A stretch of DNA of 64,000 bases from Nocardioides sp. (GCF_030149505.1 NZ_JASBRN010000082.1:44803-108802), one strand, 5' to 3'. Positions 45,171 through 53,872 are shown, counted from the first letter of the stretch. Notes: generated by a model from the letters alone, not told the origin. Numbers and translations: made by a program.

Positions 45171-45263
45171 GTCATACGGAGGGGAGGTCCACTGCAGTCG
45201 GACGCATGACCTCCCGGGGCAGGGGCCGCCTCCTCGGCGGGACGTCATACGGGCGGGAGGTCC
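45171..45263. repeat. Pair of 20-bp direct repeats
   Basis: GTCATACGG-NN-GGGAGGTCC occurs at 45171-45190 and again at 45244-45263. The first copy continues into a hairpin (GGGAGGTC at 45182, GACCTCCC at 45208). The second copy is partly nested in another (GGGACGTCAT at 45239, ATGACGTCCC at 45279). Together with the element at 45235-45498 this makes the ispG-rseP gap unusually structured. Confidence 0.6.
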
Positions 45264-45498
45264 GTCGATGTAGCCCGGATGACGTCCCGCGGGTCGGAGA
45301 AGGGCCGGGCACAGGCTCATCACGCTGCGCGGCGGAGGCCTCCAGCCACCATGGCCAGCTCGACCTGGTCGAGGAACGCCTCCCGATCGAGCCGAAAGCC
45401 GAGCAGCGGCAGCCGGAGGACCCGGTCGCCCTGCAGTGTCAGGGCGTTCTGGCGAAGTGCGTCGCCGACGACGCTCTCGGCCGTATGACGTCCCGCCG
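45235..45498. mobile_element. Possible small non-autonomous element with 18-bp inverted repeats
   Basis: CGGCGGGACGTCATACGG (45235-45252) and CCGTATGACGTCCCGCCG (45481-45498) are perfect 18-bp inverted repeats enclosing 228 bp. A protein remnant related to DUF559 lies inside. No clear target-site duplication is seen, so a mobile origin is a hypothesis; a gene-cassette relic is the alternative. The whole ispG-rseP gap is 383 bp. Confidence 0.4.
45320..45466 (-). pseudogene. Remnant of a DUF559 (Vsr/endonuclease-like) protein C-terminus
   Basis: Forty-eight codons ending in a stop read DALRQNALTLQGDRVLRLPL and then LGFRLDREAFLDQVELAMVA. The pattern R-Q-N-A-L-x-L-x-G-x-x-V-L-R-L-P is typical of the C-terminal end of DUF559 proteins, which share the Vsr/restriction-endonuclease fold. 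The catalytic N-terminal part is absent; upstream the frame runs into unrelated sequence and the rseP 3' end. It is probably a decayed fragment. Confidence 0.5.
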
Positions 45499-45519
45499 GC
45501 GCGGGGCGCCGGCCGAGGG

Positions 45520-46881
45520 TCAGGCGTCGAACTGCACGGGCACGACGAGGTCGCCGATGATGAGCACGACGCCCATCACGAGCAGCGCCGAGGCGACGAC
45601 GTACGCGACGGGGAGCAGCTTGGCGGCGTCGACGTACCCGGGGTCGGGCCGACGGCGCAGGCGGGCCCAGCCGCGGCGTACCCACTCCCACGTCGCGGAG
45701 GCGATGTGGCCGCCGTCGAGGGGCAGCAGCGGCAGGAAGTTGAACAGGCCGATGAAGAGGTTGAAGCCGGCGACCAGTCCGGCGAGGGAGACCGCCTTCT
45801 CCTCCAGCTCCAGGGAGTCCGTGGACGAGACCTCGCCGGCGATCCGGCCGCCGCCGACGATGGAGACCGGGCTGTCGATCGCGCGCTCTTCGACGCCGAC
45901 GATGGCTTTGGCGACGCCGAAGACCTTCACCGGCAGCTCCCCGAGGGCGACGACGGTGTCCTTGGTCATGACCGCCATCCGCTCGGCGGTGTAGATCGGG
46001 CCGCCGGTCTCGGTGACCAGCCGCACGGTCGGGGTGACGCCGAGGAAGCCGACCTGGGTCAGGGTCTCGGCGGCGTCGTCGGTGGGTCGGGCCTGCACCG
46101 TGGTCGAGGTCTCCCCCACGAGCTGCTCGCCGTCGCGCTCGTAGCCGATGACCGCGTCGCCGTCGGCGTTGTCGCGGATCAGCTCGCGCAGCTGGTCCCA
46201 GCCCGTGACCGGCGTGCCGTTGAAGGAGGTGACGACGTCACCGGGCCGCAGGCCCGCCTCGAAGGCGGGGGCGGGCGGGTCCTGCGCGGTGCAGGCGCGA
46301 CCCTCCTCGTCGAAGGGGATCACGCACTCCGAGACCGTGTCGATCACCGGCGGACCGGCCTCGGCCTCGACGTCCACGACGTTGCCGTAGGTGGCGTAGA
46401 TGCCCCAGAACAGGACGAACGCGATCGCGATGTTGACGGTGGGTCCGCCCGCCATCACCACGATCTTCTTCCACGACGGCAGCTTGTAGAACAGCCGGTC
46501 CTCGTCGCCGGGCTGCACCAGCTCCCACTCCGCCGCGCGGGCGTCGGAGACCAGCTGGGTGAACATGCCGGTGTTGGACTTGCGGACCCGGGTGACCTGG
46601 TTGCCCTGCTCGTCGACGGTGACCTCGCCGAGCTGCTCGGCGCCGGGCGGCAGCATCCCGACGATCTTCACGTAGCCGCCGAGCGGGATCGCCTTGAGGC
46701 CGTACTCGGTCTCGCCGACCTGCTTGCTCCACACGGTCGGTCCGAAGCCGATGAAGTACTGCGTCACCTTCCCGCCGAACTTCTTGGCCGGGATCATGTG
46801 ACCCAGCTCGTGCAGCCCGATCGAGACCAGGATGGCCAGGACGAACAGCACCACCCCGAGCAGGTAGAGCAGCGCGGTCAT
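45520..46881 (-). CDS. rseP: Site-2 membrane metalloprotease RseP/Rip1 (M50)
   Basis: Intramembrane zinc protease that cleaves anti-sigma factors and other membrane proteins. The 453-residue protein has HELGH at residues 24-28 in the first helix, GFGPTVWSKQVGETEYGLKAIPLGG after it, and a PDZ domain (residues about 200-290, FEAGLRPGDVVTSFNGTPV). The second metal motif LDGGH lies near residue 400 (FNFLPLLPLDGGHIA), and a final helix follows. The ATG at 46881 is chosen. It lies 47 bp downstream of dxr on the same strand. Confidence 0.95.
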   Translation of the reverse strand: MTALLYLLGVVLFVLAILVSIGLHELGHMIPAKKFGGKVTQYFIGFGPTVWSKQVGETEYGLKAIPLGGYVKIVGMLPPGAEQLGEVTVDEQGNQVTRVRKSNTGMFTQLVSDARAAEWELVQPGDEDRLFYKLPSWKKIVVMAGGPTVNIAIAFVLFWGIYATYGNVVDVEAEAGPPVIDTVSECVIPFDEEGRACTAQDPPAPAFEAGLRPGDVVTSFNGTPVTGWDQLRELIRDNADGDAVIGYERDGEQLVGETSTTVQARPTDDAAETLTQVGFLGVTPTVRLVTETGGPIYTAERMAVMTKDTVVALGELPVKVFGVAKAIVGVEERAIDSPVSIVGGGRIAGEVSSTDSLELEEKAVSLAGLVAGFNLFIGLFNFLPLLPLDGGHIASATWEWVRRGWARLRRRPDPGYVDAAKLLPVAYVVASALLVMGVVLIIGDLVVPVQFDA

Positions 46882-46928
46882 GGGTCCCCTCGGTCGAGCA
46901 GTGGCGGCGGTGGCGTCGGGCGGTGGCG

Positions 46929-48032
46929 TCAGGCGGTGGAGCGGGCGATCAGCCGTGCGGCCTCCTCGCGGGCCCACGCGTCGGCCCCGAGGACGTCCTC
47001 CACGGTGAGGTCCCTCTTCTCAGAGGGTACGTCGTGTGCCGCGAGGACCTCGCCGATCACGTCGACGATCGCGGGGAAGGCCAGACCACCGGCGTGGAAG
47101 GCCGCGACGCACGCCTCGTTGGCGGCGTTGTAGACCGCCGGGGCCGTGCCACCGCGTTCACCCGCCTCCCGCGCCAACCGGACGGCCGGGAACGCCTCGT
47201 CGTCCAGCGGCTCGAAGCGCCAGTCGGCGGCCTTGGTCCAGTCGATCGGGGTCTCGGCGTCCGGCACCCGGTCGGGCCAGCCCATGCCGAGCGAGATCGG
47301 CACCAGCATGGTCGGCAGCCCCAGCTGGGCGACGACCGCGCCGTCGACGAACTCCACCATCGAGTGGATCAGCTGCTGGGGGTGGACCACCACGTCGATC
47401 CGGTCGAAGGGCACGTCGAAGAGCAGGTGCGCCTCGATCACCTCCAGGCCCTTGTTGACCAAGGTGGCGGAGTTCGTGGTGATGACCGTGCCCATGGCGA
47501 AGTTGGGGTGGGCCAGCGCCTCGGCAGGGGTGACCTGCTCGAGCTGGTCGCGGGTCCGGCCGCGGAACGGCCCCCCGCTCGCGGTGAGCACGAGACGGCG
47601 TACCTCGTCGGCGCGGCCGGCGCGAAGCGACTGGGCGATGGCGGAGTGCTCGGAGTCGACGGGGACGATCTGGTCGGGGCGCGCCCGCTCCTTGACCAGG
47701 GGACCGCCGATGATGAGCGACTCCTTGTTGGCCAGCGCCAGCGTCGTACCGGCCTCCAGCGCCGCCAGCGTGGGGCGCAGGCCGACCGCGCCGGTGATGC
47801 CGTTGAGGACCACGTCGCAGGGGTGCGCGGCGGCCTCGACCGAGGCCTCCTCCCCCAGCCCGGAGACCGCAGGGGCGAACTCCTCGACCTGCTGGGCGAA
47901 CAGGTCGGGGTGGGACCCGCCGGCGGTCAGCCCGACGACCCGGAACCGGTCGGGGTGGGCCCGCACGAGGTCGAGGGCCTGGGTGCCGATGGACCCGGTC
48001 GAGCCGAGGATGACGACGTCACGACGCTGCAC
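46929..48032 (-). CDS. dxr: 1-deoxy-D-xylulose 5-phosphate reductoisomerase
   Basis: First committed step of the MEP pathway, using NADPH. 367 residues. The dinucleotide motif LGSTGSIGTQALDLV is at residues 9-23. LANKESLIIGG, PVDSEHSAI (metal and substrate ligands) and LTASGGPFRG follow, and the NFAMG/VNKG region holds further active-site residues. The start is GTG 48032. It precedes rseP and ispG in the conserved order and lies 33 bp past the gabT stop, so read-through from the polyamine operon is possible. Confidence 0.97.
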   Translation of the reverse strand: MQRRDVVILGSTGSIGTQALDLVRAHPDRFRVVGLTAGGSHPDLFAQQVEEFAPAVSGLGEEASVEAAAHPCDVVLNGITGAVGLRPTLAALEAGTTLALANKESLIIGGPLVKERARPDQIVPVDSEHSAIAQSLRAGRADEVRRLVLTASGGPFRGRTRDQLEQVTPAEALAHPNFAMGTVITTNSATLVNKGLEVIEAHLLFDVPFDRIDVVVHPQQLIHSMVEFVDGAVVAQLGLPTMLVPISLGMGWPDRVPDAETPIDWTKAADWRFEPLDDEAFPAVRLAREAGERGGTAPAVYNAANEACVAAFHAGGLAFPAIVDVIGEVLAAHDVPSEKRDLTVEDVLGADAWAREEAARLIARSTA

Positions 48033-48065
48033 GCGGCGAGTCTCCCAGCCGGTCGGTGGCCGGTC

Positions 48066-49382
48066 TCAGGCGGTCGCCGCGAACGCCTCCGCGACGACGT
48101 CGAAGGCCTCCTCGAGCAGCTCGTCGGAGATCGACAGCGGCGGCAGGAAGCGGAAGACGTTGCCCCAGGTGCCGCAGGTCAGCGTGACGACGCCGCTCCG
48201 GTGGCAGTACGCCGAGACGGCCGTCGCACGGGCGGCGTCGGGCTCGAGCGTGCCGGGTCGGCACAGCTCGATCGCCAGCATCGCCCCGCGTCCGCGGATC
48301 TCGGCGACCACCGGGTGGTCGGCGGCGATCTTCTCCAGCCGCCGGCGCACCAGCGCCTCGACCTCACGGGCCCGACCCAGCAGGTCGTGGGTCTCCATCT
48401 CCTCGATGGCCCCGAGCGCCGCGGCGCACGCGAGCGGGTTGCCGCCGTACGTGCCGCCGAGGCCTCCGACGTGGACGGCGTCCATCAGCTCGGCGCGGCC
48501 GGTGACGGCTGCGAGCGGCAGGCCGCCGGCGATGCCCTTGGCCGTGGTGACCAGGTCGGGCACGACACCCTCGTGGTCGCTGGCGAACCAGTCACCGGTG
48601 CGGCAGAAGCCGGACTGGATCTCGTCGGCGATCAGCACCACGTCGTTGTCGCGGCACCACGCGGCGAGCGCGGGCAGGAAGCCGTCAGCGGGGACGACGA
48701 AGCCGCCCTCGCCCTGGATCGGCTCGATCACCACGCACGCGAGGTTGGTCGCGCCGACCTGCTTGTCGATCACGTCGATGGCCCGGGCCGCGGCCTCGGC
48801 GCCGGAGAGCCCGTCACGCAGGGGGTAGGACATCGGGGCGCGGTAGACCTCGCCTGCGAACGGCCCGAACCCGTGCTTGTACGGCATGTTCTTGGCGGTC
48901 ATCGCCATCGTGAGGTTGGTGCGGCCGTGGTAGGCGTGGTCGAAGACGACGACCGCGTCCTTGCCGGTCGCGACCCGGGCGATCTTCACGGCGTTCTCGA
49001 CCGCCTCGGCGCCGGAGTTGAACAGCGCGGACTTCTTCGCGTGGTCGCCCGGAGTCAGCTGCGCCAGCTTCTCGGCGACGTCGACGTAGCCGGCGTACGG
49101 CGTGACCATGAAGCAGGTGTGGGTGAAGGCCTCGAGCTGGGCCGCCACGTTGCGCACGACCGCGGGGGCGCTGTTGCCGACGGTGGTCACCGCGATGCCC
49201 GAGCCGAGGTCGATGAGGTGGTTGCCGTCGGCGTCGACGAGCACCCCTCCCCCGGCCTCGACGACGAAGACCGGGAGGGTCGTGCCGACCCCGTCGGCGA
49301 CGTAGGACTTCTTGCGTTCGAGCATCTCCAGCGAACGAGGTCCTGGCACATCGGTCACCAACCGGCGGACTTGCTGCGTCAT
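48066..49382 (-). CDS. gabT: 4-aminobutyrate aminotransferase GabT
   Basis: Class III PLP aminotransferase converting GABA and 2-oxoglutarate to succinate semialdehyde and glutamate. 438 residues. LFNSGAEAVENAVKIAR and FDHAYHGRTNLTMAMT are cofactor-site motifs, and VIEPIQGEGGFVVP and LIADEIQSGFCRTG (PLP-binding Asp) follow. The Schiff-base Lys is in TTAKGIAGGLP. Its ATG overlaps the stop of the saccharopine-dehydrogenase-like gene by 4 bp, so it is the last gene of the ALDH-SDH-gabT operon. The context supports a role in putrescine breakdown through GABA. Confidence 0.94.
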   Translation of the reverse strand: MTQQVRRLVTDVPGPRSLEMLERKKSYVADGVGTTLPVFVVEAGGGVLVDADGNHLIDLGSGIAVTTVGNSAPAVVRNVAAQLEAFTHTCFMVTPYAGYVDVAEKLAQLTPGDHAKKSALFNSGAEAVENAVKIARVATGKDAVVVFDHAYHGRTNLTMAMTAKNMPYKHGFGPFAGEVYRAPMSYPLRDGLSGAEAAARAIDVIDKQVGATNLACVVIEPIQGEGGFVVPADGFLPALAAWCRDNDVVLIADEIQSGFCRTGDWFASDHEGVVPDLVTTAKGIAGGLPLAAVTGRAELMDAVHVGGLGGTYGGNPLACAAALGAIEEMETHDLLGRAREVEALVRRRLEKIAADHPVVAEIRGRGAMLAIELCRPGTLEPDAARATAVSAYCHRSGVVTLTCGTWGNVFRFLPPLSISDELLEEAFDVVAEAFAATA

Positions 49383-50593
49383 GGGGTCAACTCTCGCACA
49401 CCCCACGGACTGCCGTACGCCGTGAGGAGGTCCAGGAACGGGACGGCGTCGAACGCCTCGGGCCCGAGCACCCCGGCGCCTTGCCAGACCCCCGTGGCCA
49501 GCAGCTCGAGGGCCACCACCGGGTTGATCGCGGTCTGCCAGACCACGCACTGGTGGCCGTACTCGCGCATCGTCTCCTCGTTGTCGACCACGTGGTAGAG
49601 GTACGTCGAGCGCGGCCTCCCCTCCTTGTCCTTGCCGGTCACCCACAGGCCCGCGCAGGTCTTGCCGGTCATGCGGGGGCCGATCGTGGCGGGGTCGGGG
49701 AGCACGGCTGCCACGACGTCGCGCGGGGACACCTCGACGCCCTTGACGCGGACCTTCTCGGTGGAGTCGAGGCCGAGCTGGTGCAGGACCTTGAGGATGG
49801 TGATCATCTCCTCACCCAGGCCGTACTTGAAGGTCGCGCGGCGGCAGTCGACCCAGCGCGGCATGAGGAGCACCTCCTCGTGCTCGACGTTGACGCACTC
49901 GACGGGGCCGATCCCCTCAGGGAAGTCGAAGACCTCCGGCTCGGAGAACGGGGCGGTGGTGTGCCAGTCCCCGTCCTGCCAGACCACGGGCGGGTTGAGG
50001 CACTCCTCGATCGTGGTCCACATCGAGAACGACGGGGCGAACACCTCGTTGCCGTCCTCGTCGCGGACGACGAGGTTGGCGCCGTCTCGGGTGCCGAGCT
50101 CGTCGATCTCGCTGAAGAGGTGGTCGGCGGCGTACCGGGCGAAGACGTCGGAGAGGCCCGGCTCCACGCCGATGCCGACCAGCGCGAGCCGTCCGGCCTC
50201 CTCCCAGGCGGCCGCCCGGGCGAACTGGTCGTCGCCGAGCTTCACCCCGGGGACCTCGTGGGGGCGCTCGGGGTGCGGCTTGGACAGCGACATCGCCATG
50301 TCGAGGTAGTCCGCGCCCGCGGCCAGCGCGCCCTCGAAGACCGGCATGTCGAAGACCGGGTCCACGGCGTTCATGACGTGGGTGATGCGGTGCTCGCGAC
50401 ACAGGGCCGTGACAGCCTCGGCCGAGGAGGCGTCGACCTGCGCGGCGGTGAACCGCGCGTCCTGGGCGGAGGCCCGCTCGGCGCGCTCGAGGGAGTAGTC
50501 GGTGACGACGATCGTCTCGTAGAAGTCGCGGCGGGCGGCGATGGAGCAGAAGGCCGCCCCCACGCCGCCGGCGCCGACCAGCAGGATCCTCAT
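49379..50593 (-). CDS. Saccharopine dehydrogenase-like NAD(P)-binding protein
   Basis: 404 residues. The N-terminal Rossmann motif GAGGVGAAF is at residues 7-15, followed by VVTDYSLERAERASA. The substrate-domain segments VMNAVDPVFDMPVFEGALAAG and VGIGVEPGLSDVFARYAADH match the saccharopine dehydrogenase/carboxynorspermidine dehydrogenase superfamily; the C-terminal domain carries FKYGLGEEMITILKVLHQLG. The reaction is unknown. In a putrescine operon a carboxyspermidine-type or lysine-related reaction is conceivable. It is tightly coupled to gabT (ATGA) and lies 28 bp past the aldehyde dehydrogenase stop. Start ATG 50593. Confidence 0.85.
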   Translation of the reverse strand: MRILLVGAGGVGAAFCSIAARRDFYETIVVTDYSLERAERASAQDARFTAAQVDASSAEAVTALCREHRITHVMNAVDPVFDMPVFEGALAAGADYLDMAMSLSKPHPERPHEVPGVKLGDDQFARAAAWEEAGRLALVGIGVEPGLSDVFARYAADHLFSEIDELGTRDGANLVVRDEDGNEVFAPSFSMWTTIEECLNPPVVWQDGDWHTTAPFSEPEVFDFPEGIGPVECVNVEHEEVLLMPRWVDCRRATFKYGLGEEMITILKVLHQLGLDSTEKVRVKGVEVSPRDVVAAVLPDPATIGPRMTGKTCAGLWVTGKDKEGRPRSTYLYHVVDNEETMREYGHQCVVWQTAINPVVALELLATGVWQGAGVLGPEAFDAVPFLDLLTAYGSPWGVRELTP

Positions 50594-50594
50594 G

Positions 50595-50630
50595 GGCTTC
50601 GAGGCTCGCTCCGCTCGCACCTCAACCACC
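50595..50630. repeat. REP-like repeat inside the ALDH-SDH junction
   Basis: On the minus strand GGTGGTTGAGGTGCGAGCGG followed by AGCGAGCCTCGAAGCC fills the 28-bp gap and includes the aldehyde dehydrogenase stop codon. I recall this sequence type as a frequent intergenic repeat in Nocardioides. It directly abuts the ATG of the next gene and leaves it no normal ribosome site. Confidence 0.5.
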
Positions 50631-52058
50631 GATCGCGCTCATCACGTGCTTGATGCGGGTGTAGTCCTCGAGGCCGTACATCGACAGGTCCTTGCCGTAG
50701 CCGGAGTGCTTGAAGCCGCCGTGCGGCATCTCGGAGACGAACGGGATGTGGGTGTTGATCCACACCGCCCCGAAGTCCAGGCGCCTCGAGACCCGCATGG
50801 CCCGCGCGTGGTCGGTCGTCCAGACGCTGGAGGCCAGTCCGTACTTCACGCCGTTGGCCCAGCGCAGCGCCTCGGCCTCGTCGGAGAAGCGCTGGACGGT
50901 CATGACGGGACCGAAGATCTCGGTCTGCACCTGCTCGTCGTCCTGGCGCAGGCCGGAGAGGACGGTCGGCTCGTAGAAGTAGCCGCGGTCGCCATGGCGG
51001 GTGCCACCGGTGACGACCTCGGCGTGGTCGGGGAGCCGGTCGACCATGCCGGAGACGTGCGCCAGCTGGTTCTCGTTGTTGAGCGGGCCGTAGTAGACGC
51101 CCTCGACGTCCGGCATGCCCGTCGGCATGCCCCGCGCGGCCTCGGCGAGGGCGGCGACCAGGTCGTCGTGGATGCCGGGGGCGGCGAGCACGCGGGTGGC
51201 GGCGGTGCAGTCCTGCCCGGCGTTGAAGAGAGCGGCGCCGGCGATCCCCTCGGCCGCAGCCGACAGGTCGGCGTCGTCGAAGACGATCACCGGCGCCTTG
51301 CCCCCCAGCTCCAGGTGGACCTTCTTGAGGTCGGTCGCGGCGGCGCCGGCGACCTCCATGCCCGCGCGGACCGACCCGGTGATGGCGACCATCTGCGGGG
51401 TCGGGTGCGACACCAGTGCCCGGCCGGTGTCGCGGTCGCCGCACACGACGTTGAGCACGCCGGGCGGCAGGAACTCCTGCGCGATCTCGGCGAGCAGCGT
51501 CGAGCTGGCCGGGGTGGTGTCGCTGGGCTTGAGCACGACGGTGTTCCCGGCGGCCAGGGCCGGGGCGATCTTCCAGATCATCATCAGCAGCGGGTAGTTC
51601 CAGGGCGTCACCTGGCCCACGACGCCGATCGGCTCGCGGCGCACCCACGAGGTGTGGTCGGCCATGTACTCCCCAGCTGAGCGGCCCTCGAGCACCCGGG
51701 ATGCTCCGGCGAAGAACCGGAAGTGGTCGTGGGCGTAGCCCATCTCCTCGTCCATGGTCAGTCCGAACGGCTTGCCGGTGTCGCGGCACTCGACCCGGGC
51801 GATCTCCTCGACCCGGTCCTCGATGGCGTCGGCCAGCCTCAGCAGCGCGCGAGCCCGGTCCTGGGGCGTCGTCCCCCAGCCCCAGCCCTCGAAGGCGGCG
51901 TCGGCGGCGGCGTACGCCCGGTCGACGTCCTCCGCGCCCGACGCGGGTGCCTGCGCGTAGACCTCGCCGGTGGTCGGGTCGATGACGTCGTACGTCGCGC
52001 CGGAGGCGGCGTCGACGAGCTCGCCGTTGATGACGTTGCGGAACGTGGTGTCGGCCAT
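50622..52058 (-). CDS. Aminobutyraldehyde dehydrogenase (aldehyde dehydrogenase family)
   Basis: NAD-dependent oxidation of 4-aminobutanal to GABA is the likely reaction. 478 residues. The ALDH motifs are VTPWNYPLLMMIWKIAPALAAG, the catalytic Glu in LELGGKAPVIV and the catalytic Cys in NAGQDCTAATRV. The C-terminal EMPHGGFKHSGYGKDLSMYGLEDYT is typical of the PatD/YdcW and betaine-aldehyde group. It is first in the operon with the SDH-like gene and gabT. A motif shared with other polyamine genes sits 52-71 bp upstream of the ATG. Confidence 0.9.
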   Translation of the reverse strand: MADTTFRNVINGELVDAASGATYDVIDPTTGEVYAQAPASGAEDVDRAYAAADAAFEGWGWGTTPQDRARALLRLADAIEDRVEEIARVECRDTGKPFGLTMDEEMGYAHDHFRFFAGASRVLEGRSAGEYMADHTSWVRREPIGVVGQVTPWNYPLLMMIWKIAPALAAGNTVVLKPSDTTPASSTLLAEIAQEFLPPGVLNVVCGDRDTGRALVSHPTPQMVAITGSVRAGMEVAGAAATDLKKVHLELGGKAPVIVFDDADLSAAAEGIAGAALFNAGQDCTAATRVLAAPGIHDDLVAALAEAARGMPTGMPDVEGVYYGPLNNENQLAHVSGMVDRLPDHAEVVTGGTRHGDRGYFYEPTVLSGLRQDDEQVQTEIFGPVMTVQRFSDEAEALRWANGVKYGLASSVWTTDHARAMRVSRRLDFGAVWINTHIPFVSEMPHGGFKHSGYGKDLSMYGLEDYTRIKHVMSAIGG

Positions 52059-52109
52059 GGCGGGAGCGTAGTGAGCCGACGACGGATCCGGTAGGCCGTA
52101 GGCCCGATC

Positions 52110-52129
52110 GATGACGAAATCCGTCGCTA
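52110..52129. promoter_or_regulatory. Shared polyamine-island motif, site 1
   Basis: GATGACGAAATCCGTCGCTA lies upstream of the aldehyde dehydrogenase operon. It aligns with similar elements before the aminotransferase and between potD and lrp (core RACGAAATCCGTYG). Candidate Lrp/AsnC binding site. Confidence 0.5.
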
Positions 52130-52149
52130 GTCCGCCAATTGTCCGACGA

Positions 52150-53778
52150 TCACGACTCGTGCACGAGCCCGCCAGCGATCCAGGTGGCGACCGCCCGCGC
52201 GGCACCGATCTCTCCCGGGTCGCCCGTCACGACGTCACGGTCGAGGAGCACGAGGTCCGCGACCGCGCCGGGGCCGATCCTGCCCGCGTCGTCGCGACCG
52301 TTCACCCACGCGCTCCCCGAGGTGTACGCCGCCAGCGCGGTCTCGACGGCCAGGGACTGCTCCGGCAGGAACGGCTCGTGGCCGGCCGGCCCGTCGGCAC
52401 CGTGCTCGGTGCGGTTGACGGCCACGTGGACCGCCTGCAGCGGGTCGGCGCTGCTCACGGGCCAGTCGCTGCCGGCGACCAGGCGGGCGCCGGTGCGGTG
52501 GAGGTCGCCGAAGGGGTACTGCCAGCGGGCGCGCTCCGGACCCAGGAACGGCAGGGTCAGCTCGGTCATCTGCTCGTCGTGGCAGGCCCAGAGCGCCTGG
52601 ATGTTGGCCGCGACGCCGAGCGCAGCGAAGCGCGGCACGTCGCGCGGGTCGACCAGCTGGAGGTGCGCCACGTGGTGCCGCAGCGCGCGACCGGCGTCGT
52701 CGAGGCCCTCGAAGGCGTCCAGCGCCTCGCGCACGCCGCGGTCCCCGATGCCGTGCACGTGCACCTGGAAGCCCTCGGCGGCCAGCCGCCGCACGGCCTC
52801 GCGCAGCACGTGCGGGTCGACGAAGGAGTGCCCGGCGTTGTCGGTGGGGTGGCCGCAGCGGTCGAGGTAGGGCGACCCCAGCGCGGCGGTGCCGTTCTCG
52901 GCCACGCCGTCCTGCATGACCTTGGTGCTCGTGGCCCGGAACCGTCCGTGGGTGTACTCCGCGCGCCGCGCGACCAGGTCGGCCACCTGCTCCAGGCCGC
53001 GGTCGCGGTCCCACCACAGCGCACCCACGACGTGGGAGCGCAGCGTGCCGGAGGCGGCCGCTCGGACGTAGGCGGGGCCGGGGTCCTCCATGCCGGCGTA
53101 GGCACCGACGATCGCGTCCTGCCAGCCGGTCACTCCCAGCGAGTGCAGGTGCGCCTGCCCGGCAGCCAGGGCTCGGTCGAGCTCCGCGGGACTGGTCGGG
53201 GGCAGCAGTCGGGCGACGAGGTCCATCGCGCCCTCGTGCAGCGTTCCGGTCGGAGCCCCGGTGGCGTCGCGCTCGATCCGGCCGTCCGGAGGGTCGGGCG
53301 TCTCGCGCGTGATGCCGGCCAGCTCCAGGGCGCGACTGTTGACCCAGGCGCCGTGGTGGTCGCGGTTGGGCAGCAGCACAGGCCGGTCCGGGACGACCGC
53401 GTCGAGGTCGGCGGCGGTCGGGGTGCCGCCGGGGAAGGCGGCCATCGCCCAGCCGCCGCCGAGGATCCACGGGCCGTCGTGCCCGGCGGCGTACGTCGCG
53501 ACCAGCGCGAGGTAGTCCTCGCGCGTCTCCCCGCCGCTCAGGTCGCAGCGGATCCGCTCGAGGCCGCCCTGGACGGCGTGGACGTGGGCGTCGGTGAAGC
53601 CCGGCAGCAGCAGCCCGCCGCCGAGGTCGACGCGTCGCGTCCCGGGCGGGGCCTCGAGACGCTCGCCGCCGGTGGCGACCGCGGCGATGCGCCCGTCCCG
53701 GAGCAGGACCTCGCCCGGCCCGCGGTGACGCTCGCCGTCGAAGAGGCTCCCGCCGCTCAGCAGCGTCGTGGAGGTCAT
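52150..53778 (-). CDS. YtcJ-like metal-dependent amidohydrolase
   Basis: 542 residues of the amidohydrolase-3 type. The first metal motif is LLPGFTDAHVHAVQGG (HVH near residue 65), then RDHHGAWVNSRALELAGI, a family signature, and VMQDGVAENGTAAL. The His ligands VHVHGIGDRGVREALDAF and HHVAHLQLV follow, and the catalytic Asp lies in LVAGSDWPVSSADP. Relatives hydrolyse exocyclic amides or carbamates; the substrate is unknown. It is divergent from the aminotransferase and ends 91 bp from the ALDH start, so it may release an amine or polyamine from a conjugate (inference). Confidence 0.88.
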   Translation of the reverse strand: MTSTTLLSGGSLFDGERHRGPGEVLLRDGRIAAVATGGERLEAPPGTRRVDLGGGLLLPGFTDAHVHAVQGGLERIRCDLSGGETREDYLALVATYAAGHDGPWILGGGWAMAAFPGGTPTAADLDAVVPDRPVLLPNRDHHGAWVNSRALELAGITRETPDPPDGRIERDATGAPTGTLHEGAMDLVARLLPPTSPAELDRALAAGQAHLHSLGVTGWQDAIVGAYAGMEDPGPAYVRAAASGTLRSHVVGALWWDRDRGLEQVADLVARRAEYTHGRFRATSTKVMQDGVAENGTAALGSPYLDRCGHPTDNAGHSFVDPHVLREAVRRLAAEGFQVHVHGIGDRGVREALDAFEGLDDAGRALRHHVAHLQLVDPRDVPRFAALGVAANIQALWACHDEQMTELTLPFLGPERARWQYPFGDLHRTGARLVAGSDWPVSSADPLQAVHVAVNRTEHGADGPAGHEPFLPEQSLAVETALAAYTSGSAWVNGRDDAGRIGPGAVADLVLLDRDVVTGDPGEIGAARAVATWIAGGLVHES

Positions 53779-53821
53779 GGGTTCTTGCTACCAGGCGGGA
53801 CGGGTGTCCCGCGAGAGACAT

Positions 53822-53872
53822 CACCACGGAATCCGCGACAGTTGCCCCCTCGACGCAACGGATTCGCTTGCC
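53822..53872. promoter_or_regulatory. Shared polyamine-island motifs, sites 3 and 4
   Basis: CACCACGGAATCCGCGACAG (53822-53841) and, on the minus strand, GGCAAGCGAATCCGTTGCGT (about 53853-53872) lie in the divergent promoter of the amidohydrolase and aminotransferase genes. Both match the element found before the ALDH operon and potD. Confidence 0.5.

Noticed and set aside
45320..45691. Complete 123-residue minus-strand protein at the DUF559 remnant
   Set aside because: Only the last 48 codons look like protein; the start runs inside the 3' end of rseP with unrelated Arg-rich sequence.
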